Shown here: piece after piece, positions 17,497-26,773 of the stretch
Numbering within the stretch: the stretch's first letter is position 1
Layout of the letters: every line of letters starts with the position of its first letter
Assembly: GCA_022763145.1 (NCBI GenBank)
Contig: JALEGM010000155.1
Location: forward strand, 1-32,037
Source: Aquisalinus sp.
GTDB lineage: Bacteria; Pseudomonadota; Alphaproteobacteria; Caulobacterales; Parvularculaceae
Length of the DNA stretch: 32,037 nucleotides
Direction: 5' to 3'
The notes under the pieces: model-generated
Databases searched by the model: none
What the model was told of the DNA's origin: nothing
What the model saw: the letters and a program-made list of their open reading frames with translations, nothing else
Made by a program: the position numbers and the translations under genes

Positions 17497-18225
17497 ATGG
17501 CCGCAAAAAAAGAAACCGCCAAACCCGGAACAACAGGCGACTATCCAGAAGATGACCTGGAAGCACTGCGCCATGCAATTCTGGAAGAAATGCGGATGGA
17601 AGCCGTCTTTGATGGCTGGACCCCCCAGGCCCTGAAGCGTGCTGCTTTCGCTGCTGGCATGACACAGGCGGAATGGTCACGTGGTGACCTTTACCGCGCT
17701 TTCCCTGATGGGATTGCAGATGTGCTCACCTTCTGGAGCGAGCAGACAGATCTGGCGATGGCAGAGGAATATGCCAATGCTGACCCTGCCCCCCAACGCA
17801 TACGCGACAAGGTGACCTGGCTTGTACGGCGACGCCTTGAATTACTGGATGAACATCGGGAAGCAGCCCGCCGAGCAGCCGCAACGCTTGCTCTGCCCCC
17901 TTACGCCAATGTGGCGAGGCGATTGACCTGGGCAACATCTGATTCAGTCTGGCGCGCCTTGGGCGATACGTCTACAGATTATAATTACTACACCAAACGC
18001 ACTATCCTGAGCGGCGTCTGGCTCTCTACACTTTCAAAATGGCTGGCTGAAGAAGCACTGGAAGGCGAAAACGCCTATGCCTCAACATGGGCCTTCCTCG
18101 ATGACCGCATCGAAAACGTCATGCAGTTTGAGAAAGTAAAGTCAAAAGTGCTCAAAGCGCTGCCTGACACGTCAAATGTGTTCAGCTTTCTCAGTAAAAC
18201 CAGATACGGTAACGCCCGGGACTGA
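17497..18225 (+). CDS. COQ9 family ubiquinone biosynthesis protein (start revised to MAAKKE)
   Basis: FDGWTPQALKRAAFAAGMTQAEWSRGDLYRAFPDGIADVLTFWS; RLTWATSDSVWRALGDTSTDYNYYTKRTILSGVW; GAGGAGG SD before 17497. Confidence 0.92.
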   Translation: MAAKKETAKPGTTGDYPEDDLEALRHAILEEMRMEAVFDGWTPQALKRAAFAAGMTQAEWSRGDLYRAFPDGIADVLTFWSEQTDLAMAEEYANADPAPQRIRDKVTWLVRRRLELLDEHREAARRAAATLALPPYANVARRLTWATSDSVWRALGDTSTDYNYYTKRTILSGVWLSTLSKWLAEEALEGENAYASTWAFLDDRIENVMQFEKVKSKVLKALPDTSNVFSFLSKTRYGNARD

Positions 18226-18231
18226 CAGAAC

Positions 18232-19320
18232 TCAATCGTCTTTCCTGTCCGACAGATAGGTCACATGGCCCATCTTGCGTCCGGAACGCATCTGCTTCTT
18301 GCCGTATAAAGTCAGTCTGGCCTTGTCCTGAGCGGCAAAGGCAGACCAGTTGGCTGCCTCGTCCCCGATCAGATTTTCCATGCGGGCATCCGAATGGCGC
18401 GCAGTACTGCCAAACGGCCAGCCACATATTGCCCGGATATGCGCTTCAAACTGTCCCATGTAGCAGGCATCAGCAGTCCAGTGACCGGAATTATGGACTC
18501 GCGGCGCCATCTCGTTGACGCGCAACAATCCTGATTTCTCAAGAAAGAACTCAACTGCAAGCACGCCAATATAATCCAGTTCCTCGGCGATCCTGGTCGC
18601 AATCTCTTTCGCCTCTGTTTGTATATCAGTGCTGATATTGCAGGGCACGGAAGAAACACGGAGTATCCCGTCTTTATGTACGTTCTCAGGAGGATCATAT
18701 GTAACAACACCCAGATCACTGCGCGCGAGAATGACAGATATCTCCCGCTCAAATGGGACAAACCCTTCCATGATACCTGGCGCACCCTTTAAGCCACGCC
18801 AGGCTGTTGCAGCTTCACTTTCTTCATGAATGACCTGCTGGCCTTTGCCATCATAGCCAAGCCGCCGCGTTTTCATGATCGCCGGAATGCTAGTGACGTT
18901 GAGAGCAAAACTGGCAGCTTCAGCATTGGCCACCGGCATGAACGGCGCTGTCTCGATCCCAAGGTCTTTACAGAAGCGTTTTTCGGTCAACCTGTCCTGC
19001 GCCACTTCCAATGCGCGCTTGCCTGGGCGCAACAATCCGCCAGCCTCAATGACCAGATCAGCACAGGCAACTGGCACGTTCTCAAATTCGTATGTAACGA
19101 CATCAACTGACGACACAAATGCCTGCACGGCCTCCACATCTGTATAATCCGCACGGGTCCAGTCGCTTGCAACTTCCCCCGCAGGGCTTTTTTCGTCCGG
19201 GCACAGGATATGAGTGCGAAAGCCAAGATTGGCTGCAGCCTGGGACAACATACGCCCAAGCTGACCTCCCCCGAGAATACCAATCGTGGCACCTGGAGGT
19301 ATAGGAGCAGCCTTACTCAT
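18232..19320 (-). CDS. purK: 5-(carboxyamino)imidazole ribonucleotide synthase
   Basis: TIGILGGGQLGRMLSQAAANLGF; VTYEFENVP; EMAPRVHNSGHWT. Confidence 0.97.
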   Translation of the reverse strand: MSKAAPIPPGATIGILGGGQLGRMLSQAAANLGFRTHILCPDEKSPAGEVASDWTRADYTDVEAVQAFVSSVDVVTYEFENVPVACADLVIEAGGLLRPGKRALEVAQDRLTEKRFCKDLGIETAPFMPVANAEAASFALNVTSIPAIMKTRRLGYDGKGQQVIHEESEAATAWRGLKGAPGIMEGFVPFEREISVILARSDLGVVTYDPPENVHKDGILRVSSVPCNISTDIQTEAKEIATRIAEELDYIGVLAVEFFLEKSGLLRVNEMAPRVHNSGHWTADACYMGQFEAHIRAICGWPFGSTARHSDARMENLIGDEAANWSAFAAQDKARLTLYGKKQMRSGRKMGHVTYLSDRKDD

Positions 19321-19324
19321 ACTT

Positions 19325-19816
19325 TCAGTCTCCAGAAGGTGTTTCGGCTACAGCCTGTGTCTGCGCCTCACGCCAGGCATCCAATCTCTTGGCAAGGGCC
19401 GGATCAAAGGCTGCTAGTACTGCGGCAGCCAAAAGGCCCGCATTGGCCGCACCGGCATCCCCTACGGCAAGCGTCCCTACGGGCACACCTTTTGGCATCT
19501 GCGCGATAGAAAGAAGGCTATCAAGCCCATCCAGAGTCTTGCTACGAACTGGTACACCAAAAACAGGTAATGGCGTCATAGCGGCCGTCATACCGGGCAG
19601 ATGTGCTGCACCGCCGGCACCGGCAATGATTACTTTCAGGCCGCGTTCCTTTGCCGTTGCTGCATAATCGTAAAGGCGCTTTGGCGTGCGATGAGCGGAT
19701 ACAATCTTTGCTTCATACCCGACTTCAAGGGCATCCAGCACGTCAGCAGCCTTGCGCATAGTCGGCCAGTCAGACTGACTGCCCATGATAATCCCGACAA
19801 CCGGCGTATTGGCCAT
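19325..19816 (-). CDS. purE: 5-(carboxyamino)imidazole ribonucleotide mutase
   Basis: [50 protein letters not shown]. Confidence 0.97.
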   Translation of the reverse strand: MANTPVVGIIMGSQSDWPTMRKAADVLDALEVGYEAKIVSAHRTPKRLYDYAATAKERGLKVIIAGAGGAAHLPGMTAAMTPLPVFGVPVRSKTLDGLDSLLSIAQMPKGVPVGTLAVGDAGAANAGLLAAAVLAAFDPALAKRLDAWREAQTQAVAETPSGD

Positions 19817-20002
19817 GCATCACCTTTCCGGTGGATTGAAAAACAACGCTTATAGCAAATTCGCTCTGGCAGGCAATCAGACTTCAACCAGGGTTCGCGA
19901 GATGAATTTTCTTCGGAATAGTTTCAAATACGATCCATCCGCTTTGCTTTTTTTAAGGAATTTTCCACTACCGTTAAGAAGCAGTTTCGTAGAGGGCAAG
20001 AG

Positions 20003-20668
20003 ATGCAGCAGCCACCAAGCAAGCACGAACAACTTCGAAAATCTGAGGCCGAGGCACAGGCACTGATAGACCTACCGGAAGATCAGGTGACGCCGGAGGT
20101 TCGCCAGCGAATATCATTTCTCGAGAGTGAAGTGACGCGCCTGAGAGCTGAGCTTGGCGAGGCCCGCAAACGCGTCTCTGAACTGGTAGAACTTGCCGAC
20201 CGCGATCCGCTGATCGAAATCATGAATCGCCGGGCTTTTGTGCGCGAATTAAGCCGGGTGATGGCGGCCGTCGAACGCTACAATTTCAAATCAAATTTCG
20301 TCTATATTGACCTGAATGGTCTCAAATCGATTAATGACAATCATGGACACGCCGCTGGCGATGCCGTTCTGAAGCGCATTGGCGAAACGCTTGCTGCTCA
20401 AATCCGCCAGACTGATGCTGTCGGCCGCCTTGGCGGAGACGAGTTCGGGCTGTTACTGACTCATACGTCCACAGAAATGGCAGAAATGAAAATGAGCCAG
20501 CTGGCCAGCATTATTTCTGCCAAGCCGATGATCTGGAATAATTGCGCTTTACAGGTCTCAATATCCTACGGCGTGTTCCCGATCCTTCAGGGTCATTGCA
20601 TCGAAGAAACGTTGATTGAAGCGGATCGGGCCATGTATGCCCAGAAAAATGCTGCACGTCAGGCTTGA
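20003..20668 (+). CDS. GGDEF-domain diguanylate cyclase with coiled-coil N-terminus
   Basis: DPLIEIMNRRAF, DLNGLKSINDNHGHAAGD, RQTDAVGRLGGDEFGLLL (intact GGDEF and RxxD I-site). Confidence 0.93.
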   Translation: MQQPPSKHEQLRKSEAEAQALIDLPEDQVTPEVRQRISFLESEVTRLRAELGEARKRVSELVELADRDPLIEIMNRRAFVRELSRVMAAVERYNFKSNFVYIDLNGLKSINDNHGHAAGDAVLKRIGETLAAQIRQTDAVGRLGGDEFGLLLTHTSTEMAEMKMSQLASIISAKPMIWNNCALQVSISYGVFPILQGHCIEETLIEADRAMYAQKNAARQA

Positions 20669-20695
20669 AACGCTTTTAAGTTCGCAAACTGACCA

Positions 20696-21007
20696 TCAGG
20701 CGATAATATCAGGCGTGACCTCGCCTTTCAGCTTGGCGATCTTATCCTTCAACGCCAGCTTGCGCTTCTTCATGCGCTGCAAGGTCAGCCGGTCATAAGG
20801 CATGCGCTCTTCCATCGTCGCAATAGCCTGATCGAGATCTCGATGCTCCTGTTCAAGATCCCCAACACGGATCATGACGCCTTCATCGTTCACGGCAGCA
20901 TCGTGATTATCAACGACCGCTGCCACCGCATCAGTATCAGGGTTTGAACTGACAACTGTCAGCTTGGGTTTACCATCACTATGGCTGCCAGAATTTTCGT
21001 CAGACAT
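20696..21007 (-). CDS. YdcH/DUF465 family protein with N-terminal extension
   Basis: RVGDLEQEHRDLDQAIATMEERMPYDRLTLQRMKKRKLALKDKIAKLKGE. Confidence 0.85.
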   Translation of the reverse strand: MSDENSGSHSDGKPKLTVVSSNPDTDAVAAVVDNHDAAVNDEGVMIRVGDLEQEHRDLDQAIATMEERMPYDRLTLQRMKKRKLALKDKIAKLKGEVTPDIIA

Positions 21008-21587
21008 CTGCGTCCCGATTTTCACTGTTTATAAGCTGTTGTGCCTCGGCAAAAAGACTGCCCGCACGTTCCATCTGGCCTTCTACGCTCAAATGGCCTG
21101 CAGGTTCAAGTTTCAGGCATAGCTGCCGATAGAGTCTGAAATAACGATGTTCTGCAGCGGGGTCAGAGCTGTTTCCCACTCCAGAAGCGAGATTCTGCGT
21201 GGCCTCAGCAAGAAAATCCTGCTCAAGGCGCTCAGTTTCCAATTCGAGATTTTTAACTTCCCGGCGAATACTCTTGCAGCCTTTTTTCGTCAGGACATCT
21301 TTCATATCTTTCATGTCCCGGCGCAAACTCCGTAAAGGTACGGTAACACGCTTGTGCCAGGCCTGCGTGCTGCGCAACAGGTCCGTTGTCTGATTTTCGC
21401 TTAAAGAGGAATACCAGCGACCTGCCCAGAAACACCACAGGATCAGGTTTACATCAAAATCAAATTCATCCTGCAGTTTCAGGAGTACCTCAGGTAATCC
21501 TGAAATATCATAGGTGGCTAATGACCAGTCCCAGAAGTCAGGGACATTTGCATTAATGCGACTCTCAGGCACTGCGTCTTGTGTCAT
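21000..21587 (-). CDS. TIGR02444 family (DUF2390) protein
   Basis: FWDWSLATYDISGLPEVLLKLQDEFDFDVNLILWCFWAGRWYSSL; overlaps both neighbours. Confidence 0.82.
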   Translation of the reverse strand: MTQDAVPESRINANVPDFWDWSLATYDISGLPEVLLKLQDEFDFDVNLILWCFWAGRWYSSLSENQTTDLLRSTQAWHKRVTVPLRSLRRDMKDMKDVLTKKGCKSIRREVKNLELETERLEQDFLAEATQNLASGVGNSSDPAAEHRYFRLYRQLCLKLEPAGHLSVEGQMERAGSLFAEAQQLINSENRDADV

Positions 21588-22171
21588 CTCTGTCCTTTGG
21601 TGAGGTCCTCACCCCACCTTTTGGTCTCAGCCGTATCAATGCCATAAAGGTCAAGCACCCGGCAAACAGATTGCGTCACGATCTCATCCACGCTTTTAGG
21701 CTCTGCATAAAAAGCTGGCAGAGGCGGCGCAATCACTGCTCCCATTTCAGCAAGGCTTGTCATGGTCCGCAAATGCCCGAGATGGAAAGGCGTTTCACGC
21801 ACCATCAATGTCAACAAACGCTTTTCTTTCAGAACAACATCGGCGGCCCGGGTAATCAGACTGGACGTAACACCTGTGGCAATCTCGGACATGGTTCGCA
21901 CTGAACACGGGGCGACAATCATGCCTAAAGTCTTGAATGAACCCGAGGCAATTGCCGCCCCGATATCGGCGGGCGCGTAAGTTACATCAGCCAGCTCTTT
22001 CAGATCAGCGGCTTTCTGTTCCAGTTCATAGGAGACAGTCATCTCGGCAGGCTTTGACATCACCAGATGGGCTTCAACATCAGTCGTCCGGAGAAGCTCC
22101 AGCAGGCGCTTGCCATATACAACACCCGAGGCGCCCGTGATGCCCACAATCAGCCTGGCCGAATCTGCCAT
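21584..22171 (-). CDS. ubiX: flavin prenyltransferase UbiX
   Basis: LIVGITGASGVVYGKRLLELL; MIVAPCSVRTMSEIATGVTSSLITRAADVVLKEKRLLTLMVRETPF. Confidence 0.96.
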   Translation of the reverse strand: MADSARLIVGITGASGVVYGKRLLELLRTTDVEAHLVMSKPAEMTVSYELEQKAADLKELADVTYAPADIGAAIASGSFKTLGMIVAPCSVRTMSEIATGVTSSLITRAADVVLKEKRLLTLMVRETPFHLGHLRTMTSLAEMGAVIAPPLPAFYAEPKSVDEIVTQSVCRVLDLYGIDTAETKRWGEDLTKGQR

Positions 22172-22399
22172 GAGTTACTGTTCCTTTGCACCGCAAATTA
22201 ATCTTGCAGGATCATATACATAGATAGTTATCCCCATTTTAACACCTTATTGCGTGACAAACGCCTTTTTTGGGTGTGTAATTCAAGGTCTGGACAAGAT
22301 TCTAACATATCCATTTGTGTTGAGACTGGCTTTGATGCGCAAACCGGGCCAGCCTCCCGTCCAGTATTTCTCAAACCCCAAACTGAAAGGAGAGCAATC

Positions 22400-22576
22400 A
22401 TGTCGATTGAAGCACGCATGCAGTCACTCAATGAGCGACACCGCGAACTGGACAATGCGTTGAATGAGGAGATCAGTTACCCGGCGTTTGATGAAGACAG
22501 GGTTCAGGACCTTAAGCGCCGCAAACTGGCGATAAAGGATGAGCTAGAGCAGTTGAAAACCAGGGCGCCAAACTGA
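22400..22576 (+). CDS. YdcH/DUF465 family small protein (start revised to MSIEAR)
   Basis: MSIEARMQSLNERHRELDNALNEEISYPAFDEDRVQDLKRRKLAIKDELEQLK; AAAGGAGAG SD upstream. Confidence 0.87.
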   Translation: MSIEARMQSLNERHRELDNALNEEISYPAFDEDRVQDLKRRKLAIKDELEQLKTRAPN

Positions 22577-22602
22577 TAGTTTGTCAACGTACACGAAATA
22601 AG

Positions 22603-22624
22603 CGCCCCGGTAACGGGGCGTTTT
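22603..22624 (+). terminator. rho-independent terminator downstream of the YdcH-like gene
   Basis: CGCCCCG-gtaa-CGGGGCG followed by TTTT. Confidence 0.8.
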
Positions 22625-22669
22625 GCGTCTAGAGAACAAGCTGGAACATCTGAACAGGACATAGAGTAG

Positions 22670-23482
22670 ATGGGTAGCAGATCTGTCATCGTCACAGGCG
22701 CCGGCTCCGGTATTGGTCGCGCTGTTGCTGAACGCTTCGCCCAGAGTGGCGACAAGCTGGTTCTGGTTGATAAGGACGAAGAGAGTGGTCGCCTCGTCAC
22801 CGACATGATCGCCAAACAGGGTCGCGAAGTAAGCTTCCTGCACATGGATGTATCCAAAAAGCTGGACGTGCATAATGTCATTGCAGAGGCCCTGGACCTT
22901 TATGACCGCATTGATGTTCTCGCCCATTGCGACGGGTACTTCTTTTCAGCCCCTCTTCTGGAAATATCGGAAGAGGATTTTGAAAAAACCATCCGCTCGA
23001 ACCTTTTCAGTGCCTTCCTCCTCAATCAGGCTGTTGCAAAACAAATCATTAAACAGTCGGGAGAACCGGCGGATGGTGGCGTCGACCAGGCACGAACCGG
23101 GGCCATTGTGAATATTACGACAACTGAAGCGGTCACAGCGAGTGCTGACCACGCGCTTTTTGCCGCGGTACAAGGAGGCCTCACACAGCTGACTAAAGCA
23201 GTGGCAATGACACTCTCTCCTTATGGGGCGCGCGCCAATGCGGTCGGTGTTGCTTCTATCCGCAAGGAACTGGAAGATGTGGAAACAGACCTTTCAGGCC
23301 GCGCGCCAGACGCTGCGAGGATTACGCCCCTCTCCCGCAAAGGCGAACCGGAAGAAGCCGCCAATGCGATCCACTTCCTGGCTTCGCCAGAAGCCTCTTT
23401 CATAACAGGACAAACACTGTTCGTGGACGGCGGGAGGCTCGCAATGCATGGTCAAGGCGTGCCAAAGAAAAAAGAAGAGTAG
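22670..23482 (+). CDS. SDR-fold protein with degenerate catalytic motif
   Basis: VTGAGSGIGRAVAERF cofactor motif and SFITGQTLFVDGG C-terminus; YxxxK position is F164-AAV-Q168. Confidence 0.9.
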   Translation: MGSRSVIVTGAGSGIGRAVAERFAQSGDKLVLVDKDEESGRLVTDMIAKQGREVSFLHMDVSKKLDVHNVIAEALDLYDRIDVLAHCDGYFFSAPLLEISEEDFEKTIRSNLFSAFLLNQAVAKQIIKQSGEPADGGVDQARTGAIVNITTTEAVTASADHALFAAVQGGLTQLTKAVAMTLSPYGARANAVGVASIRKELEDVETDLSGRAPDAARITPLSRKGEPEEAANAIHFLASPEASFITGQTLFVDGGRLAMHGQGVPKKKEE

Positions 23483-23492
23483 AACTTCCGTC

Positions 23493-24479
23493 TCAGGACG
23501 TTGCAGTTTTAGGCCAGCGGCGATGAAACCACAGCCATTGCCCAGGATTATCCCGAATAATATCGCTCAGTGCATCGTTAGTCAGCCGGGTGAGATATTC
23601 GGTATCTGACTTACTATCACCACTCAAAGACATTGAGATTGGCTCGTGTACATGTATTGTAAATCGCGCCTGACTTTTGTGGCGCTGGATAGAAAGTGGC
23701 ACAACAGGGACGTCAAACTTCAAGGACATTTTAGCTGTGGCCAGGCCAGTCATGGCATCATGCCCCAGAAAGGGAATTGGCACGCCCTCATTCAACTTCT
23801 GATCAATCAGCATACATACCGACAACCCATCGCTTAGCGATCTGAGCATGGCACGACTGCCACGCTTGTTCTTCGGTATTTGATATCGAGACATGACACT
23901 TGCACGCAAGCTTATGATTTTTTCGTCAATCAGCGGATTATTTGCTGAACGATATACAATCGCGCATTTGAGACCCGCCCGATAAAGAGTTATCGGCATC
24001 ACTTCCCAGTTGGCTATGTGACCTGAAATGAAAATGACAGGCTTGCCGCTTTCTTTCAACGCCTCAAGGCGCTCTGCATTTTCAACCTCTACACGGGACC
24101 CTTCCGTAAACGGCACAAATTCTTCAAGATGTGCGTACTCAGCGACTGTGCGCCCAAGGTTTTCCCATGCCTCACTTAAAATAGCTTTGTTTTGTTCGGG
24201 TGTATTGTCCGGGTAGACCAGTTGCAGGTTAGCCATACCCCTTTTCTGCACACCGGCAAACAACGGGCCTATGCGCTTCAACAGGCCACCCATGAACCCG
24301 GAGGCCCGGTCCACATTCATCATCCGGAAAAGACGAAACATGACGCTCATAAGGCCTGCTTCAACCCGGTGCATGAATGTTACATCCATATTGCTGCGCC
24401 GATCAGGCAGATCGACTGCAGCATCCCACCGGGCTGGATCCTCAGGATCAGAAATGAAGCTGGCAGATGTCTCGGCCAT
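23493..24479 (-). CDS. lipid A biosynthesis acyltransferase (LpxL/HtrB family)
   Basis: VIFISGHIANWEVMPI (HX4E), CAIVYRSANNPLIDEKI, FHRRWP. Confidence 0.92.
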   Translation of the reverse strand: MAETSASFISDPEDPARWDAAVDLPDRRSNMDVTFMHRVEAGLMSVMFRLFRMMNVDRASGFMGGLLKRIGPLFAGVQKRGMANLQLVYPDNTPEQNKAILSEAWENLGRTVAEYAHLEEFVPFTEGSRVEVENAERLEALKESGKPVIFISGHIANWEVMPITLYRAGLKCAIVYRSANNPLIDEKIISLRASVMSRYQIPKNKRGSRAMLRSLSDGLSVCMLIDQKLNEGVPIPFLGHDAMTGLATAKMSLKFDVPVVPLSIQRHKSQARFTIHVHEPISMSLSGDSKSDTEYLTRLTNDALSDIIRDNPGQWLWFHRRWPKTATS

Positions 24480-25466
24480 TCAGAACAAACTTTCCAGAAG
24501 CGACGTCAAGAGCTCTTTATTATCAACTTGCATCCGAACGGGCAATGTCGTGACCTGCGTCTGTAAATCATGCGGCAGGCGGACATGATCCTTCTGCGTC
24601 GTCAGGAGAGTGGCTTCATGCTCACTCGCCAGAGCCTGCAAGCCCGCCAGATCATCTTCAGTGAAAGCATGATGGTCCGGAAAATCTTTCGTTCTGACCA
24701 GTTCGTATCCCACCTGGCGGGCGGTTCGGTAGAATTTCTCAGGCCTACCGATCCCGCAAAAAGCCACAACGCGTTGCCCTGTCGACAGGGGCATTTCTGC
24801 TTCCAACCAGCATCGAAGAACAGGTTTTTCTCCTGCCCATTCCAGAAGTGACTCGGGCACAGCTGCTTTTTGCTCCGGTAAAACAAAAACTACCGCTTCG
24901 GCGCGCGTTAAGGCACTAGCGGGCTTTTCGCGTAATGGACCTGCCGGAAAAACCTTCCCGTTCCCAAATCCCGTGTCAGCGTCGACGAGCAGAAAAGATA
25001 GATTTTTGTAAAGTGCCGGATTTTGGAAACCATCATCCATTATGAGCAACTCTGCATCACTATCGGAAAATGCCAGCCTCGCACCTTGTGGCCTGTCTGA
25101 TGAGACCACAACAGGCCCGACAGATTTCAGAAGTTGCGCCTCATCACCACTTTCTCGCGCTGTGTGCTTATCACTTAAGAGCGTCGGAGCTTTCAACGCG
25201 CCACCATAGCCTCGAGTTAGAAAAATCACAGATCTTTCCATGTCGCGTAAATGTTCCGCTAGCATGATTGCAAAAGGGGTTTTGCCAACTCCGCCCATGC
25301 TCACATTGCCCACACAGATAACGGCCTTATTGGCCACAAACGGCCTGGCAGATCTAATTTTTCGTCTGCCAATGAAGTCATAAATAGCTGCAACAGGAGA
25401 TAGAATCACCGCTGCCGGGTGCTTGCTGCCGTCAGGGTCTTGCCAGAATTCAGGCGGTGAAATCAT
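24480..25466 (-). CDS. lpxK: tetraacyldisaccharide 4'-kinase
   Basis: VGNVSMGGVGKTPFAIMLAEHL P-loop; LLIMDDGFQNPAL; FCGIGRPEKFYRT; FPDHHAFTEDDL. Confidence 0.96.
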   Translation of the reverse strand: MISPPEFWQDPDGSKHPAAVILSPVAAIYDFIGRRKIRSARPFVANKAVICVGNVSMGGVGKTPFAIMLAEHLRDMERSVIFLTRGYGGALKAPTLLSDKHTARESGDEAQLLKSVGPVVVSSDRPQGARLAFSDSDAELLIMDDGFQNPALYKNLSFLLVDADTGFGNGKVFPAGPLREKPASALTRAEAVVFVLPEQKAAVPESLLEWAGEKPVLRCWLEAEMPLSTGQRVVAFCGIGRPEKFYRTARQVGYELVRTKDFPDHHAFTEDDLAGLQALASEHEATLLTTQKDHVRLPHDLQTQVTTLPVRMQVDNKELLTSLLESLF

Positions 25467-26773
25467 GCAGCATCCTGTGGGGCAGGCAGCAAAGGGGTTA
25501 GAGCCTCAACAATATCTATCAACACTTCTTCAGCATTTTCCTCTGCCCAGGAGCGAGCCCTGTCAGCCATGGCATCACGGGTCATTTCGTCAGTCAAAAG
25601 ACGAATCAAGGCTGCTGCAAGATCACGCTCATTACGAACCAGCGCTGTACCGCCCGATGCTCTCATATCCCTATACGTCTCGGTAAAATTAAACGTGTAC
25701 GGCCCATACAATATAGCAGAGCGCAATCGTGCCGGCTCCAGCGGATTGTGCCCTCCGGTTTCAACAATACTGCCGCCAACAAAAGCGACGTCGGTGAGGC
25801 GGTAAAAAAGGCCAAGTTCACCGAGTGTGTCAGCAAGGTAAATTTGCGTCTTAGCAGTGATCTCCTCTCCGACAGAGCGTTGAGACAATGCCAGCCCCCG
25901 CTCACGAATGAGATGAGCAATTTCATTTCCACGCTCAGGGTGGCGTGGCGCAATTATGGTCAGCAGGTCTGGGAAGCGCTCTGAGACACGCAGATGCGCA
26001 TCCAGAATAAACTCCTCTTCACCCGGATGCGTGCTGGCGGCAAGCCAGCGCGGGCGTCCCTGTACCTTTTCCTGCAAAGCTGACAGGTCACCATCGTCAG
26101 CGGGTAACGCCGGCGCAGCCATTTTGAGGTTGCCAAACATTTCGACATCCCCTCTGCTGAGTTCTGACAAACGCTCCTGATTTGGCATATCCTGAGCTAT
26201 ACGCACACGGAACGCAGACAAAAGTGCATGAATAGCATCAGGCCGCTGCTTCCAGCTATTGTATGACTTTGGTGAAATGCGGCCATTGACGAGCGCCATA
26301 TTGATCTGCCGCGCATTAGTCATCTGAATCAGGTTCGGCCAAAGTTCCGACTCAACAAACATGGCAACATCGGGTTGCCAGTGATCCAGAAACCGGCGCA
26401 CATATGCCGGATGATCCAAGGGCGAAAACTGGTGAAAAGCGTTATCCGGAAGCCGTGACACCATCAATCGGGCAGAAGTGACGGTTCCCGAGGTAACAAG
26501 GAAGACCAGGTCTTTACGTAAAACTGAAAGTCGTTCGACCAGGGGAAGAATTGACAGGCTTTCTCCCACGCTGGCACCATGGATCCATACAAGGGGGCCG
26601 TCCGGTCGCTCTATTGACGCGTGGCCGCGCCTTTCATTGACGCGGTTCGGATCTTCCTTGCCCCGTTTCAGCCGATGCTTGAGTGTAAGATCCGCAAGCG
26701 GGCCCATCATACCGGAGGCGGCACGATAAGTGCGCAAGGATAGCGCGTTTCTCTGTTTATCTTCACCAGTCAT
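25463..26773 (-). CDS. waaA: 3-deoxy-D-manno-octulosonic acid transferase
   Basis: WIHGASVGESLSILPL; ESELWPNLI; AASTHPGEEE; FVGGSIVETGGHNPLEPAR. Confidence 0.96.
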   Translation of the reverse strand: MTGEDKQRNALSLRTYRAASGMMGPLADLTLKHRLKRGKEDPNRVNERRGHASIERPDGPLVWIHGASVGESLSILPLVERLSVLRKDLVFLVTSGTVTSARLMVSRLPDNAFHQFSPLDHPAYVRRFLDHWQPDVAMFVESELWPNLIQMTNARQINMALVNGRISPKSYNSWKQRPDAIHALLSAFRVRIAQDMPNQERLSELSRGDVEMFGNLKMAAPALPADDGDLSALQEKVQGRPRWLAASTHPGEEEFILDAHLRVSERFPDLLTIIAPRHPERGNEIAHLIRERGLALSQRSVGEEITAKTQIYLADTLGELGLFYRLTDVAFVGGSIVETGGHNPLEPARLRSAILYGPYTFNFTETYRDMRASGGTALVRNERDLAAALIRLLTDEMTRDAMADRARSWAEENAEEVLIDIVEALTPLLPAPQDAA

